64,000 nt of DNA. Source: Gillisia sp. UBA3175. GTDB taxonomy: Bacteria > Bacteroidota > Bacteroidia > Flavobacteriales > Flavobacteriaceae. The position numbers and the translations under genes were made by a program. The DNA lies in assembly GCA_002364325.1 (NCBI GenBank), contig DEXV01000003.1, positions 907,229 to 971,228 on the forward strand, in the 5' to 3' direction. A model generated the notes under the pieces. It made no database searches, was not told the origin of the DNA, and saw only the letters and a list, made by a program, of their open reading frames with translations. Positions 17,021-24,863 of this stretch are shown here, piece by piece (positions within the stretch are counted from its first letter, which is position 1; the number at the start of each line of letters is the position of its first letter).

Positions 17021-19726
17021 TTATAAATTTCTGTCTGGTTCTCTGCGTTTATCATATTTAATATCGCTTAAAACTGATGATTTAATTCCTATAAAGAAAT
17101 TCCAAGAACTTCTTTCGCTAAACGGTATCCAGTTAAAGCTCATTCTCCAACTATCCAGATCTCGCTGAAATCTTAACTGTGTATAAGTAAAACCACGATC
17201 TTTAATATCATATCCGGAGGAAGCACCAATTACCCATTTAGGAGCAATCTCTATATCTCCCGAAAACATAATGGAGTGAGAAGATATTTCACTTTGCCTC
17301 ACATTATTGCTATAGGTCATAGTATATGCCAACCTTAGATCCCACGGAATTTTATAGTTATACCATTCATTTTTCTTTTCTTCCTCTCCCTCTTTATCAA
17401 AAACATCTTCTTCATCTTGGAAATTTCCATCTAGATCCGTGGCTTTTCCAAAGAGATCATCTGGGCGCCCACCGCTTCTAAAAGTTTCGTTATCCTGCTT
17501 GTCCTTGTTTTCTGTTCCTTTTTCAAAATCTTTACTGGAGAATGCATAACCAAAACTCACATTTGCCGATGTCATTCTAAATAGACTTCCACCATTATTG
17601 ATGTTTAACTTATCTACACGCCTGTTGTTATTATCCAACGCATAGATATCTAAATTGGCACCTAGATTTATATCCAATTTATTTTCTACAATTGGAATAC
17701 TTCCTCTTAAGCTTATTGGCGATAAACGCAAAGAATCTGTAGACAAGCTATAAGCGGTGCTTACACTAAAATTATTAAGTAATTTAATTTTCTTTGCCTC
17801 TAAAGCAGTGCTATCTCTATCTCTAACCTTAGCTTCTAAGGTGTTACTTATAGATAGACCAATGGAGCTAGAAAACAATTGACTGGGAGTGCCATATAAG
17901 GAGCCTTGAAATCTGGTATAATCTACAATTTGATTTTGACTTGGATTTAAATTATCAACAATTTCATATTGATCATAGTATTTCTCAAAAGAAGGATTAT
18001 AGTTATAACTAATCGATGGCCTCATTACATGCCGAATGGCTTGGATCTTCTTATCCTTTCCAAAATTCATCATTCCATAGACGGTTGTTCCAATACCTGT
18101 GCTAAAATTGTAAGTTCTAAATGAATCAAAACCCTCTATAGTATCTATAACTACTTTTCTGTTTATTTGATCGTAAGACCTTTCAAATGTTTTGAATATC
18201 CAATTTTCTTGGTAATTAGCATTAGCACTTACGCTTAAATACTTCAGTAATTTAAAGTTGGTAGAAATAGGAATGGTATGCTGTGCTCCAAAATTTGCAT
18301 CTCTAAACATTTCAGGCTTTAAAAATAAAGAATCGAAGGTTTGTATTCTATTTTCTCCTCTAAAATTATATTGAAAGTTGATGTTTTCGATCAAGCCTTT
18401 TTTAGCTCCTAATTTTGGGGCTAAAGGGAATATCCTGGAAACACTTCCTTGTACAGTTGGCAACGTCATGTTAATTGCTCCTGTGTTACTGTTTTGGGTA
18501 TGAGTTGCAGCGATGCTTAGATTAACTTGCGGTTCTCCCGGAAATGTTTTGGAATAGGAAACAGAGGAACTTAAGGTGTTATTTAAAAAGTTTGCTGTGT
18601 TGGTTTGATTAATGGATTGTTGATAATAATTGCTACTTCCTAGGTTTACAGATGCCGAAAATCTGGAATTTGGACTAGATTTAGTATCCTGGGAATGGCT
18701 CCATTGAAAATTATAAACAGAGCTTTGTGTAAAGTCTGGAAAACCTCGTTCACTGTTTAGTAAATTTTCATATCTAAAATTTACATTCCCTCGAAATCTA
18801 TAGCGCAAAGCATAACTAGATTGCAAGCGTAAACCGTAACTCCCATTGGTATAATAATCTCCCAAGGCCAAAAGATCTACATAATCACTTATCGCAAAAT
18901 AATACCCCCCATTTTGCAAACTATAACCTCTGTTATTACTTTGTCCGAAAGATGGAATAATAAATCCTGAGGTTTCTTCTTCAGTTAACGGGAAATATCC
19001 AAATGGCAAACCTAAGGGAGTGGGTACATCTGCGATATACATATTTACCAATCCAGTTACGATCTTCTTTTTCGGAACAAATTTTATTCTTCTTGCGTAG
19101 AAATAATAGTCAGGATCTTCTTCATTTTCAGAAGTAGTAAATTTCACATTTTGCATGAAGTAAACCGAATCGTTTTCTCGTTTAGTCACTTCTCCTCTTA
19201 CTTTAAAGGCTCCTTCTTCGGTTCTGGAATTATAAACCAAAGCCTTTTTAGATTTAAAATTGAAGCGAATTGAATCTGGCTTAACCGTATTTTGAGCTTG
19301 AGTGAAAACGGGTTTCTGCGAATAATTACCTAAGGAGTCAGGAATTCCATATGCATAAACTTCATTTTTTTCATTGTCTAAAATAATAAGTCCTGCGTTT
19401 ATAACCATATCCCCATAAGTAATCTGAGCCTGATCATATAGGTACATCCTATTTTCTCTCGGACTCAATCTCATGTAATCTTCAGCTTTATAAGCTACTA
19501 CATCTGTTAGAAGGCTCGGTTTCTTCTTAACAGAATCTATTTGTATAGGGTTGGAAATGAGTTTAGTAGTAGAAATGCTTAAAGAATCTGCAACGGTAAC
19601 CGTGCTATCTCTTTGCGCATTTATACGAACTTCCTCAGAAGGTTTTTTTTCCTGTGCTTGAGATAACACTGGAATTATCAGCATTATAACAAATGAAAAA
19701 AGAATATAAAGTGAGTTTGTCCGCAA
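17021..19726 (-). CDS. lptD: LptD-like LPS-assembly outer membrane protein
   Basis: 901 residues: signal peptide (LYILFSFVIMLIIPVLSQA), an N-terminal OstA-like beta-jellyroll region with YLYDQAQITYGDMVINAG and the long DNEKNEVYA strand repeats, then a large C-terminal beta-barrel rich in alternating aromatic strands. This is the Bacteroidota 'putative LPS assembly protein LptD' form, which would insert lipopolysaccharide into the outer leaflet with LptE-like help. The start used is a TTG at 19726; the frame is open further upstream but offers no ATG or GTG after the likely promoter (TAATTTTG at 19781-19774). It is divergent from the amidase and followed by ridA 15 bp later. Confidence 0.88.
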   Translation of the reverse strand: MRTNSLYILFSFVIMLIIPVLSQAQEKKPSEEVRINAQRDSTVTVADSLSISTTKLISNPIQIDSVKKKPSLLTDVVAYKAEDYMRLSPRENRMYLYDQAQITYGDMVINAGLIILDNEKNEVYAYGIPDSLGNYSQKPVFTQAQNTVKPDSIRFNFKSKKALVYNSRTEEGAFKVRGEVTKRENDSVYFMQNVKFTTSENEEDPDYYFYARRIKFVPKKKIVTGLVNMYIADVPTPLGLPFGYFPLTEEETSGFIIPSFGQSNNRGYSLQNGGYYFAISDYVDLLALGDYYTNGSYGLRLQSSYALRYRFRGNVNFRYENLLNSERGFPDFTQSSVYNFQWSHSQDTKSSPNSRFSASVNLGSSNYYQQSINQTNTANFLNNTLSSSVSYSKTFPGEPQVNLSIAATHTQNSNTGAINMTLPTVQGSVSRIFPLAPKLGAKKGLIENINFQYNFRGENRIQTFDSLFLKPEMFRDANFGAQHTIPISTNFKLLKYLSVSANANYQENWIFKTFERSYDQINRKVVIDTIEGFDSFRTYNFSTGIGTTVYGMMNFGKDKKIQAIRHVMRPSISYNYNPSFEKYYDQYEIVDNLNPSQNQIVDYTRFQGSLYGTPSQLFSSSIGLSISNTLEAKVRDRDSTALEAKKIKLLNNFSVSTAYSLSTDSLRLSPISLRGSIPIVENKLDINLGANLDIYALDNNNRRVDKLNINNGGSLFRMTSANVSFGYAFSSKDFEKGTENKDKQDNETFRSGGRPDDLFGKATDLDGNFQDEEDVFDKEGEEEKKNEWYNYKIPWDLRLAYTMTYSNNVRQSEISSHSIMFSGDIEIAPKWVIGASSGYDIKDRGFTYTQLRFQRDLDSWRMSFNWIPFSERSSWNFFIGIKSSVLSDIKYDKRREPDRNL

Positions 19727-19773
19727 TGCTATAAGTGCTATTTTTGTAAAGAATGGCTTGCTTTTTGAATAGT

Positions 19774-19781
19774 CAAAATTA
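19774..19781 (-). promoter_or_regulatory. Candidate -7 promoter element for lptD-ridA
   Basis: Minus-strand TAATTTTG fits TAnnTTTG, 48 bp upstream of the lptD TTG start. No good TTG -33 element is found at the usual distance, so support is partial. Confidence 0.35.
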
Positions 19782-19863
19782 CATATATTTTTTTAGCTTC
19801 CTTTTGGGAAATTAAAAAAATAAGTCATTAAAATAAATGCCCTAACCGAATCGTTAATTTAAT

Positions 19864-20994
19864 ATGAAAACGAACCTACTTAAAGTCTTAATATTATTAG
19901 TAACAGGAGTATTAATTACCGCCTCTACACCACCTAACCAAAATAACACCGCAAAATCTAAATTTGTGGTTGTGTTAGATGCCGGACATGGCGGAAAGGA
20001 TCCCGGGAATAGGGGAGGAGGATTTCAAGAAAAGGATATTGCACTTAGCATTATTCTTAAAATAGGAGCAGAGCTTGAAAAAAATAAAGATTTTAAAATA
20101 ATTTATACACGAGATTCCGATGTTTTTATCCCTTTAGATAAGCGTGCAAAAATAGCAAACGATGCAAATGCAGATCTTTTTGTTTCTGTGCATTGTAATT
20201 CACATAGTTCTCAGGCTTATGGAACAGAAACTTTTGTTCTTGGTTTAAGAAGGAGTAGTGATAATTTGGAAATCGCTAAACGTGAGAACTCCGTTATCTA
20301 CCTGGAGGAGGATTACGAAGTTACTTATAATGGTTTCGATCCAAATTCCCCTGAATCCTCTATAGGCATGACCATTATGCAAGAAGAATACCTAGATCAG
20401 AGCATCTTATTAGCAGATTTTGTTCAGAAAAAATTCACTAATGAACTTAAACGAAACAATAGAGGTGTTAAGCAAGATGTGTTTTTAGTGCTGCGAGAAA
20501 CTTTTATGCCAAGTGTATTAATAGAAACCGGATTTTTAACTAATAAAGAAGAAGGCCCATTTTTAAATAGTACTTCGGGACAATCTAAAATGGCAGATGC
20601 AATCGTAGAGGCTATTAATGATTACAGCCACAGTATTAACCTTTCTGTGTTGGATAATTTGGAAAAAAATGCTCCTGCAGAGATAACTGTTAAGCAAGGG
20701 AAGATTGAAGAGTTCAAGGATAGCTATAATGGGATCACGTTTAAAGTACAATTAGCGGCAAGTACAAAAAAGCTTGAGCCAAAATCTTCCAACTTTAAAG
20801 GTTTAACCCCAGTTTTTAGAGAAAAAGAAGGAAAACTTTATAAGTATTATTATGGTGCAACTTCCAGTTATTCCCAAATTCAAAGTTTACATAATGAAGC
20901 TAAAACCAAAGGATATAAAACAAGTTATTTGGTAGCTTTTAAGGATGGAGAGAAGATTACCGTTAATGACGCGTTAAAATCGCAGGGGAAATAG
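19864..20994 (+). CDS. N-acetylmuramoyl-L-alanine amidase (Amidase_3) with SPOR-like tail
   Basis: 376 residues: signal peptide, then an Amidase_3 catalytic domain (about residues 38-260) with VLDAGHGGKDPGN (first zinc His), the FVSVHCNSH motif, and the LIETGFLTNKEE segment carrying the catalytic Glu. The C-terminal ~90 residues (GITFKVQLAAST ... GYKTSYLVAFKDG) form a SPOR-like fold that could bind denuded glycan at the division site. It cleaves the amide bond between MurNAc and the stem peptide in the periplasm, probably in daughter-cell separation. It is divergent from lptD and 55 bp ahead of the MCE gene. Confidence 0.92.
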   Translation: MKTNLLKVLILLVTGVLITASTPPNQNNTAKSKFVVVLDAGHGGKDPGNRGGGFQEKDIALSIILKIGAELEKNKDFKIIYTRDSDVFIPLDKRAKIANDANADLFVSVHCNSHSSQAYGTETFVLGLRRSSDNLEIAKRENSVIYLEEDYEVTYNGFDPNSPESSIGMTIMQEEYLDQSILLADFVQKKFTNELKRNNRGVKQDVFLVLRETFMPSVLIETGFLTNKEEGPFLNSTSGQSKMADAIVEAINDYSHSINLSVLDNLEKNAPAEITVKQGKIEEFKDSYNGITFKVQLAASTKKLEPKSSNFKGLTPVFREKEGKLYKYYYGATSSYSQIQSLHNEAKTKGYKTSYLVAFKDGEKITVNDALKSQGK

Positions 20995-21017
20995 CACTAC
21001 TTTCCTATATTTATTTC

Positions 21018-21025
21018 TAAATTTG
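21018..21025 (+). promoter_or_regulatory. Candidate -7 element ahead of the MCE gene
   Basis: TAAATTTG (TAnnTTTG) lies 24 bp before the TTG start at 21050. The expected -33 region carries only CTTTC, so this is a partial match. Confidence 0.35.
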
Positions 21026-21049
21026 TACGTATTCTAAAAAAAATTACAT

Positions 21050-22000
21050 TTGAAATATTCTAGAGAGGTTAAAACTGGTATTCTGGCTGTAATAGCCATT
21101 GTAATATTAATATTTGGGTATAGTTTTCTTAAAGGTAAAAATCTCTTGGACTCAAGCCGCAAATTTCATGCGGTATATGCCGATGTAGAAGGACTCTCAC
21201 AATCTTCTGCGGTAACTATTAACGGTTTAAAAGTAGGACAGGTAAATAGGATCGATTTTTTAGACAATACCGGAATTCTTCTGGTAACATTTAGTGTAGA
21301 TAGCGATTTTCAATTTTCTAAGAATAGTTTAGCTCAAATTTATGGAGGTGGACTCATTGGAGGAAAATCTTTGGCAATTGTTCCAGATTACGAATCTAGG
21401 ATTATAGCAAAGACTGGTGATACCTTACCAAGTGATATAGAAGAAGGGATCATGGAATTAGTAAATGAAAGACTAACGCCGCTTCAAGTAAAAGTGGAAA
21501 GAGTTATTGTTAGTGCCGATTCGTTGCTTACAGCTTTTAATGAGGTTCTTAACCCTGAAACAAGAAATAACATTGCCGCAACCTTCGATGATCTATCAGA
21601 AACAGTGCGATCTTTTAAGAACACTGCTACTTCCTTAAATGGAATTGTTGCTGGGAATTCTGAAAAACTTGATAGAACCTTTACTAATTTAGATGAAATG
21701 TCTGGGAACTTCAATAAATTTTCAGATACACTTGCACAGGTTGATCTAAGCGGAATGACCAAAAATTTAGAAAATGTTATTGCAGATTTTGAACAATTGT
21801 CTAGTAATTTAAATGATGGTAAAGGAACTGCAGGGAAGCTTCTTAATGATGATAAAGTTTATAACAACCTGGATAGAGCTACTAAACAGTTAGAAGAGTT
21901 ACTTCAAGATCTTAAATTGAATCCTAAACGATATGTTCATTTTTCCTTATTCGGTAAAAAACCAGAATCGTATCAACCTCCAAAAGATTCTTTAAAATAG
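21050..22000 (+). CDS. MlaD/MCE-family lipid-transport protein
   Basis: 316 residues. A single N-terminal anchor helix (GILAVIAIVILIFGYSFL, about residues 11-28) is followed by an MCE domain (about 38-115: FHAVYADVEGLSQSSAV, NGLKVGQVNRI, GGGLIGGKSLAIV), then a helical coiled region and a C-terminal FGKKPESYQPPK. In Mla-like systems a hexamer of this protein binds phospholipid in the periplasm between an ABC transporter and the outer membrane. No MlaE or MlaF gene is adjacent here, so the partner must be elsewhere. The start is TTG, just before MKYSREVKTG. It is 8 bp upstream of the Fe-S membrane protein. Confidence 0.92.
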   Translation: MKYSREVKTGILAVIAIVILIFGYSFLKGKNLLDSSRKFHAVYADVEGLSQSSAVTINGLKVGQVNRIDFLDNTGILLVTFSVDSDFQFSKNSLAQIYGGGLIGGKSLAIVPDYESRIIAKTGDTLPSDIEEGIMELVNERLTPLQVKVERVIVSADSLLTAFNEVLNPETRNNIAATFDDLSETVRSFKNTATSLNGIVAGNSEKLDRTFTNLDEMSGNFNKFSDTLAQVDLSGMTKNLENVIADFEQLSSNLNDGKGTAGKLLNDDKVYNNLDRATKQLEELLQDLKLNPKRYVHFSLFGKKPESYQPPKDSLK

Positions 22001-22008
22001 AATAACTT

Positions 22009-23352
22009 ATGCAACTTATTGCTCAAATTGCCTTTCTTGTCGTTCTAGTAGCGGGTATTGCCTTTTTTACTAAAAACATCCGACGCGTGATCCGAAACGT
22101 GAAATTAGGTAAAAAAATAGATCGTACCGATAAACCTGGTGAGCGTTTCGCTAAAATGGCACGTGTAGCTTTAGGTCAATCTAAAATGGTTAAAAAACCT
22201 TTTTCCGGCTTTCTTCATATTATTGTATACCTAGGTTTTATAATTATAAATATAGAAGTTCTTGAGATCATTATCGATGGAGTATTTGGAACTCACAGGA
22301 TTCTTGCTTTTTTAGGATCTGGTTATAACTTTTTAATAGGAACCTTTGAAATATTAGCATTTCTGGTATTTGTTGGAGTTGTCATCTTCTGGTTAAGACG
22401 TAATGTTACCAATATCTACAGGTTTCTTGGAAATGAATTGAAAGGTTGGCCAAAGAACGACGCTAACTACATTCTTTATTTTGAAATGGTTCTAATGATA
22501 CTTTTCATTACCATGAATGCAGCAGACCTTCAATTACAATTAAATGGTGTATATCATTATGCTCAAGAAAGCGGAGTGATCATGGGATCCTTTCCAATTA
22601 GTCAATTCTTATCCCCTTTATTTGAAGGACTTTCAGAAAGCACATTAATTATTATTGAGCGTACCGCATGGTGGCTTCACATAATTGGAATTCTTTTATT
22701 CTTGAATTATTTATATTATTCTAAGCATTTACATATTCTTTTAGCTTTTCCAAATGTTTATTTATCTAAACTTACTGTTCAAGGGAAATTTGATAATTTG
22801 GAAGCGGTTACCAATGAGGTTAAACTGATGATGGATCCAGATGCCGATCCTTATGCAATGCCTGAAGAAGGGGCTGAAGAGGAAGTGCCGGAAAAGTTTG
22901 GAGCATCAGATGTGATGGATCTTAATCAAGTGCAACTTTTAAATGCCTATACCTGTACCGAATGTGGTAGATGTACCGCAGAATGCCCAGCCAATCAAAC
23001 CGGTAAAAAATTATCTCCTAGGAAGATAATGATGGATACCAGAGATAGATTAGAAGAAGTTGGAAATATTATTAATAAAAAAGGTAGTTTTGAAGATGAC
23101 GGCAAGCAGTTGTTGGACAATTATATACTACGCGAAGAACTTTGGGCTTGTACTACATGTAATGCATGCGTCGAAGCTTGTCCTATCGGGATAGATCCAC
23201 TTTCAATTATTTTAGATATGAGAAGATATTTGGTGATGGAGCAAAGCGCAGCCCCTTCAGATCTTGCTAATGCAATGACCAATATTGAAAATAATGGAGC
23301 GCCTTGGCCTTACAATCAGATGGATAGATTGAACTGGGCTAATGAAAAATAA
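22009..23352 (+). CDS. Membrane Fe-S oxidoreductase, HdrC/GlpC-like (two 4Fe-4S clusters)
   Basis: 447 residues. Four to five hydrophobic helices in the first ~250 residues are followed by a ferredoxin-like domain with two CxxCxxCxxxCP motifs: CTECGRCTAECP and CTTCNACVEACP. This is a membrane-bound electron-transfer subunit resembling fused heterodisulfide-reductase E/C types. The CCG-domain partner follows 94 bp downstream; together they form an HdrBC-like module whose electron donor and acceptor (quinone, lactate or another) cannot be read from sequence. It begins 8 bp after the MCE gene. Confidence 0.88.
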   Translation: MQLIAQIAFLVVLVAGIAFFTKNIRRVIRNVKLGKKIDRTDKPGERFAKMARVALGQSKMVKKPFSGFLHIIVYLGFIIINIEVLEIIIDGVFGTHRILAFLGSGYNFLIGTFEILAFLVFVGVVIFWLRRNVTNIYRFLGNELKGWPKNDANYILYFEMVLMILFITMNAADLQLQLNGVYHYAQESGVIMGSFPISQFLSPLFEGLSESTLIIIERTAWWLHIIGILLFLNYLYYSKHLHILLAFPNVYLSKLTVQGKFDNLEAVTNEVKLMMDPDADPYAMPEEGAEEEVPEKFGASDVMDLNQVQLLNAYTCTECGRCTAECPANQTGKKLSPRKIMMDTRDRLEEVGNIINKKGSFEDDGKQLLDNYILREELWACTTCNACVEACPIGIDPLSIILDMRRYLVMEQSAAPSDLANAMTNIENNGAPWPYNQMDRLNWANEK

Positions 23353-23446
23353 TAGTAAACCTATTATACAACTAAGATCACCTAAGTGTTTAAAATACCG
23401 AGCCTTATTTTTTTAAAAGGTATTATAATTTATAAAGATATTAAAA

Positions 23447-24238
23447 ATGGCAGATGCAATTAAAGTTCCAACAATGGCAGAATATATGGCTCAAGGTAAA
23501 AAACCAGAAGTCTTATTTTGGGTAGGTTGTGCTGGAAGTTTTGATGATCGAGCTAAACGAATTACCAAGGCTTTTGTTAAATTATTGCATGAAGCAAAAG
23601 TGGATTTTGCAGTTCTAGGTACCGAAGAAAGCTGTACTGGTGATCCCGCAAAACGGGCTGGAAACGAATTTCTTTTCCAGATGCAAGCTGCAACAAATAT
23701 TGAAGTGCTTAATGGCTACGAAATAAAAAAAGTAGTGACTGCTTGTCCTCATTGTTTTAATACCTTAAAAAATGAATATCCTGCATTAGGCGGAGATTAT
23801 GAGGTAATTCACCATACCACTTTCTTAAAATCCCTGCTTGAAGAAGGAAGACTTAAGGTTGAAGGAGGAAAATTTAAAGGTAAAAGAATTACTTTTCATG
23901 ACCCATGTTATTTAGGACGGGCAAATAATGTTTATGAAGCTCCAAGAGACTTACTTAGGAAATTGGAAGTGGAATTAATAGAAATGCGCAAGTGCAAGAA
24001 AAATGGACTGTGCTGTGGTGCTGGTGGGGGACAAATGTTCAAAGAACCTGAACCTGGAAATAAAGATGTGAACATAGAACGAACAGAACAAGCGATGGAG
24101 GTAAAACCAGATATAATTGCTGCTGGATGTCCTTTTTGTAATACAATGATGACAGATGGTGTTAAGAATAAAAATCAAGAAGGCAATATAGAAGTTATGG
24201 ATGTTGCTGAAATGATTGCTAATGCACATGATCTTTAA
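23447..24238 (+). CDS. CCG-domain (Fe-S)-binding protein, HdrB/LutA-like
   Basis: 263 residues with two cysteine-rich CCG-type modules: the first includes WVGCAG, EESCTGD and TACPHCFNTL, the second DPCYLGR, CCGAGGG and GCPFCNTM. Such domains bind a non-cubane 4Fe-4S or a thiol substrate and carry out two-electron chemistry in heterodisulfide reductase, GlpC, LutA and GlcF. It is the soluble partner of the membrane Fe-S protein at 22009-23352. The start ATG at 23447 gives MADAIKVPTMAEYM. Confidence 0.9.
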   Translation: MADAIKVPTMAEYMAQGKKPEVLFWVGCAGSFDDRAKRITKAFVKLLHEAKVDFAVLGTEESCTGDPAKRAGNEFLFQMQAATNIEVLNGYEIKKVVTACPHCFNTLKNEYPALGGDYEVIHHTTFLKSLLEEGRLKVEGGKFKGKRITFHDPCYLGRANNVYEAPRDLLRKLEVELIEMRKCKKNGLCCGAGGGQMFKEPEPGNKDVNIERTEQAMEVKPDIIAAGCPFCNTMMTDGVKNKNQEGNIEVMDVAEMIANAHDL

Positions 24239-24315
24239 ACTAAATCTTCATCTAAATATTTGCATTTATTTAACGCAATAACTGGTAATTCACATTGTAA
24301 TTTAGTGGTACTATA

Positions 24316-24347
24316 TTTGAAGCTAAGCCTTTATTAAAGTAGCTTTG
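24316..24347 (+). promoter_or_regulatory. Strong-consensus Bacteroidota promoter
   Basis: TTTG (24316-24319) and TAGCTTTG (24340-24347) are separated by 20 bp, matching the -33 TTTG / -7 TAnnTTTG consensus with ideal spacing. It ends 22 bp before the ATG of the 161-residue protein and probably drives that gene, the GH3 hydrolase and bshA, which follow with gaps of only 8 and 3 bp. Confidence 0.65.
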
Positions 24348-24369
24348 TAAAAATATAATCCCACAAAAT

Positions 24370-24855
24370 ATGTTTATACCCTTTTCAGATCTCCCAGACT
24401 CTTCCCGAGTATGGATATACCAATCTAACAGATCATTTTCAGATCAAGAACTTCAGGAAATAAACTCTAAATTAGAAGAATTCATCACTCAATGGACTGC
24501 ACACGGTGCAGATCTAAAAGCTTCTTTCGATATTAAGTATAAACGCTTCATCACTTTAGCCTTAGATCAGAAATTAAATGCTGCAACTGGCTGTTCTATA
24601 GATTCTTCAGTAAAATTCATTCAACAATTGGAAAAGGATTATGATGTAGATCTTTTAGACAAGATGAATGTGAGTTACAAGCAAGGCGAGTTTGTAGCCT
24701 ATAAAACTTTAACCGATTTTAGAAAGATGGCTAAAGAAAAAGCAGTGAGTAAAAATACTATAGTATTCAATAATTTAGTTAATACCAAAGCCGAATATCT
24801 TGAAGAATGGGAAGTTCCAGCATCTGACAGCTGGCATAATCGCTTTTTAAAATAA
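24370..24855 (+). CDS. Conserved flavobacterial protein of unknown function
   Basis: 161 residues, soluble, no signal peptide or membrane helix. I recall homologues labelled 'ABC transporter ATPase' in flavobacterial annotations, but no Walker A, Walker B or LSGGQ signature is present, so that label is not supported. It has a conserved-looking aromatic N-terminus (SSRVWIYQSNRSFSD), a central FDIKYKRFITLALDQ, and ends with SDSWHNRFLK. It is the first gene after a strong promoter and 8 bp ahead of the GH3-serine hydrolase. Function unknown. Confidence 0.75.
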   Translation: MFIPFSDLPDSSRVWIYQSNRSFSDQELQEINSKLEEFITQWTAHGADLKASFDIKYKRFITLALDQKLNAATGCSIDSSVKFIQQLEKDYDVDLLDKMNVSYKQGEFVAYKTLTDFRKMAKEKAVSKNTIVFNNLVNTKAEYLEEWEVPASDSWHNRFLK

Positions 24856-24863
24856 ATATGTGA

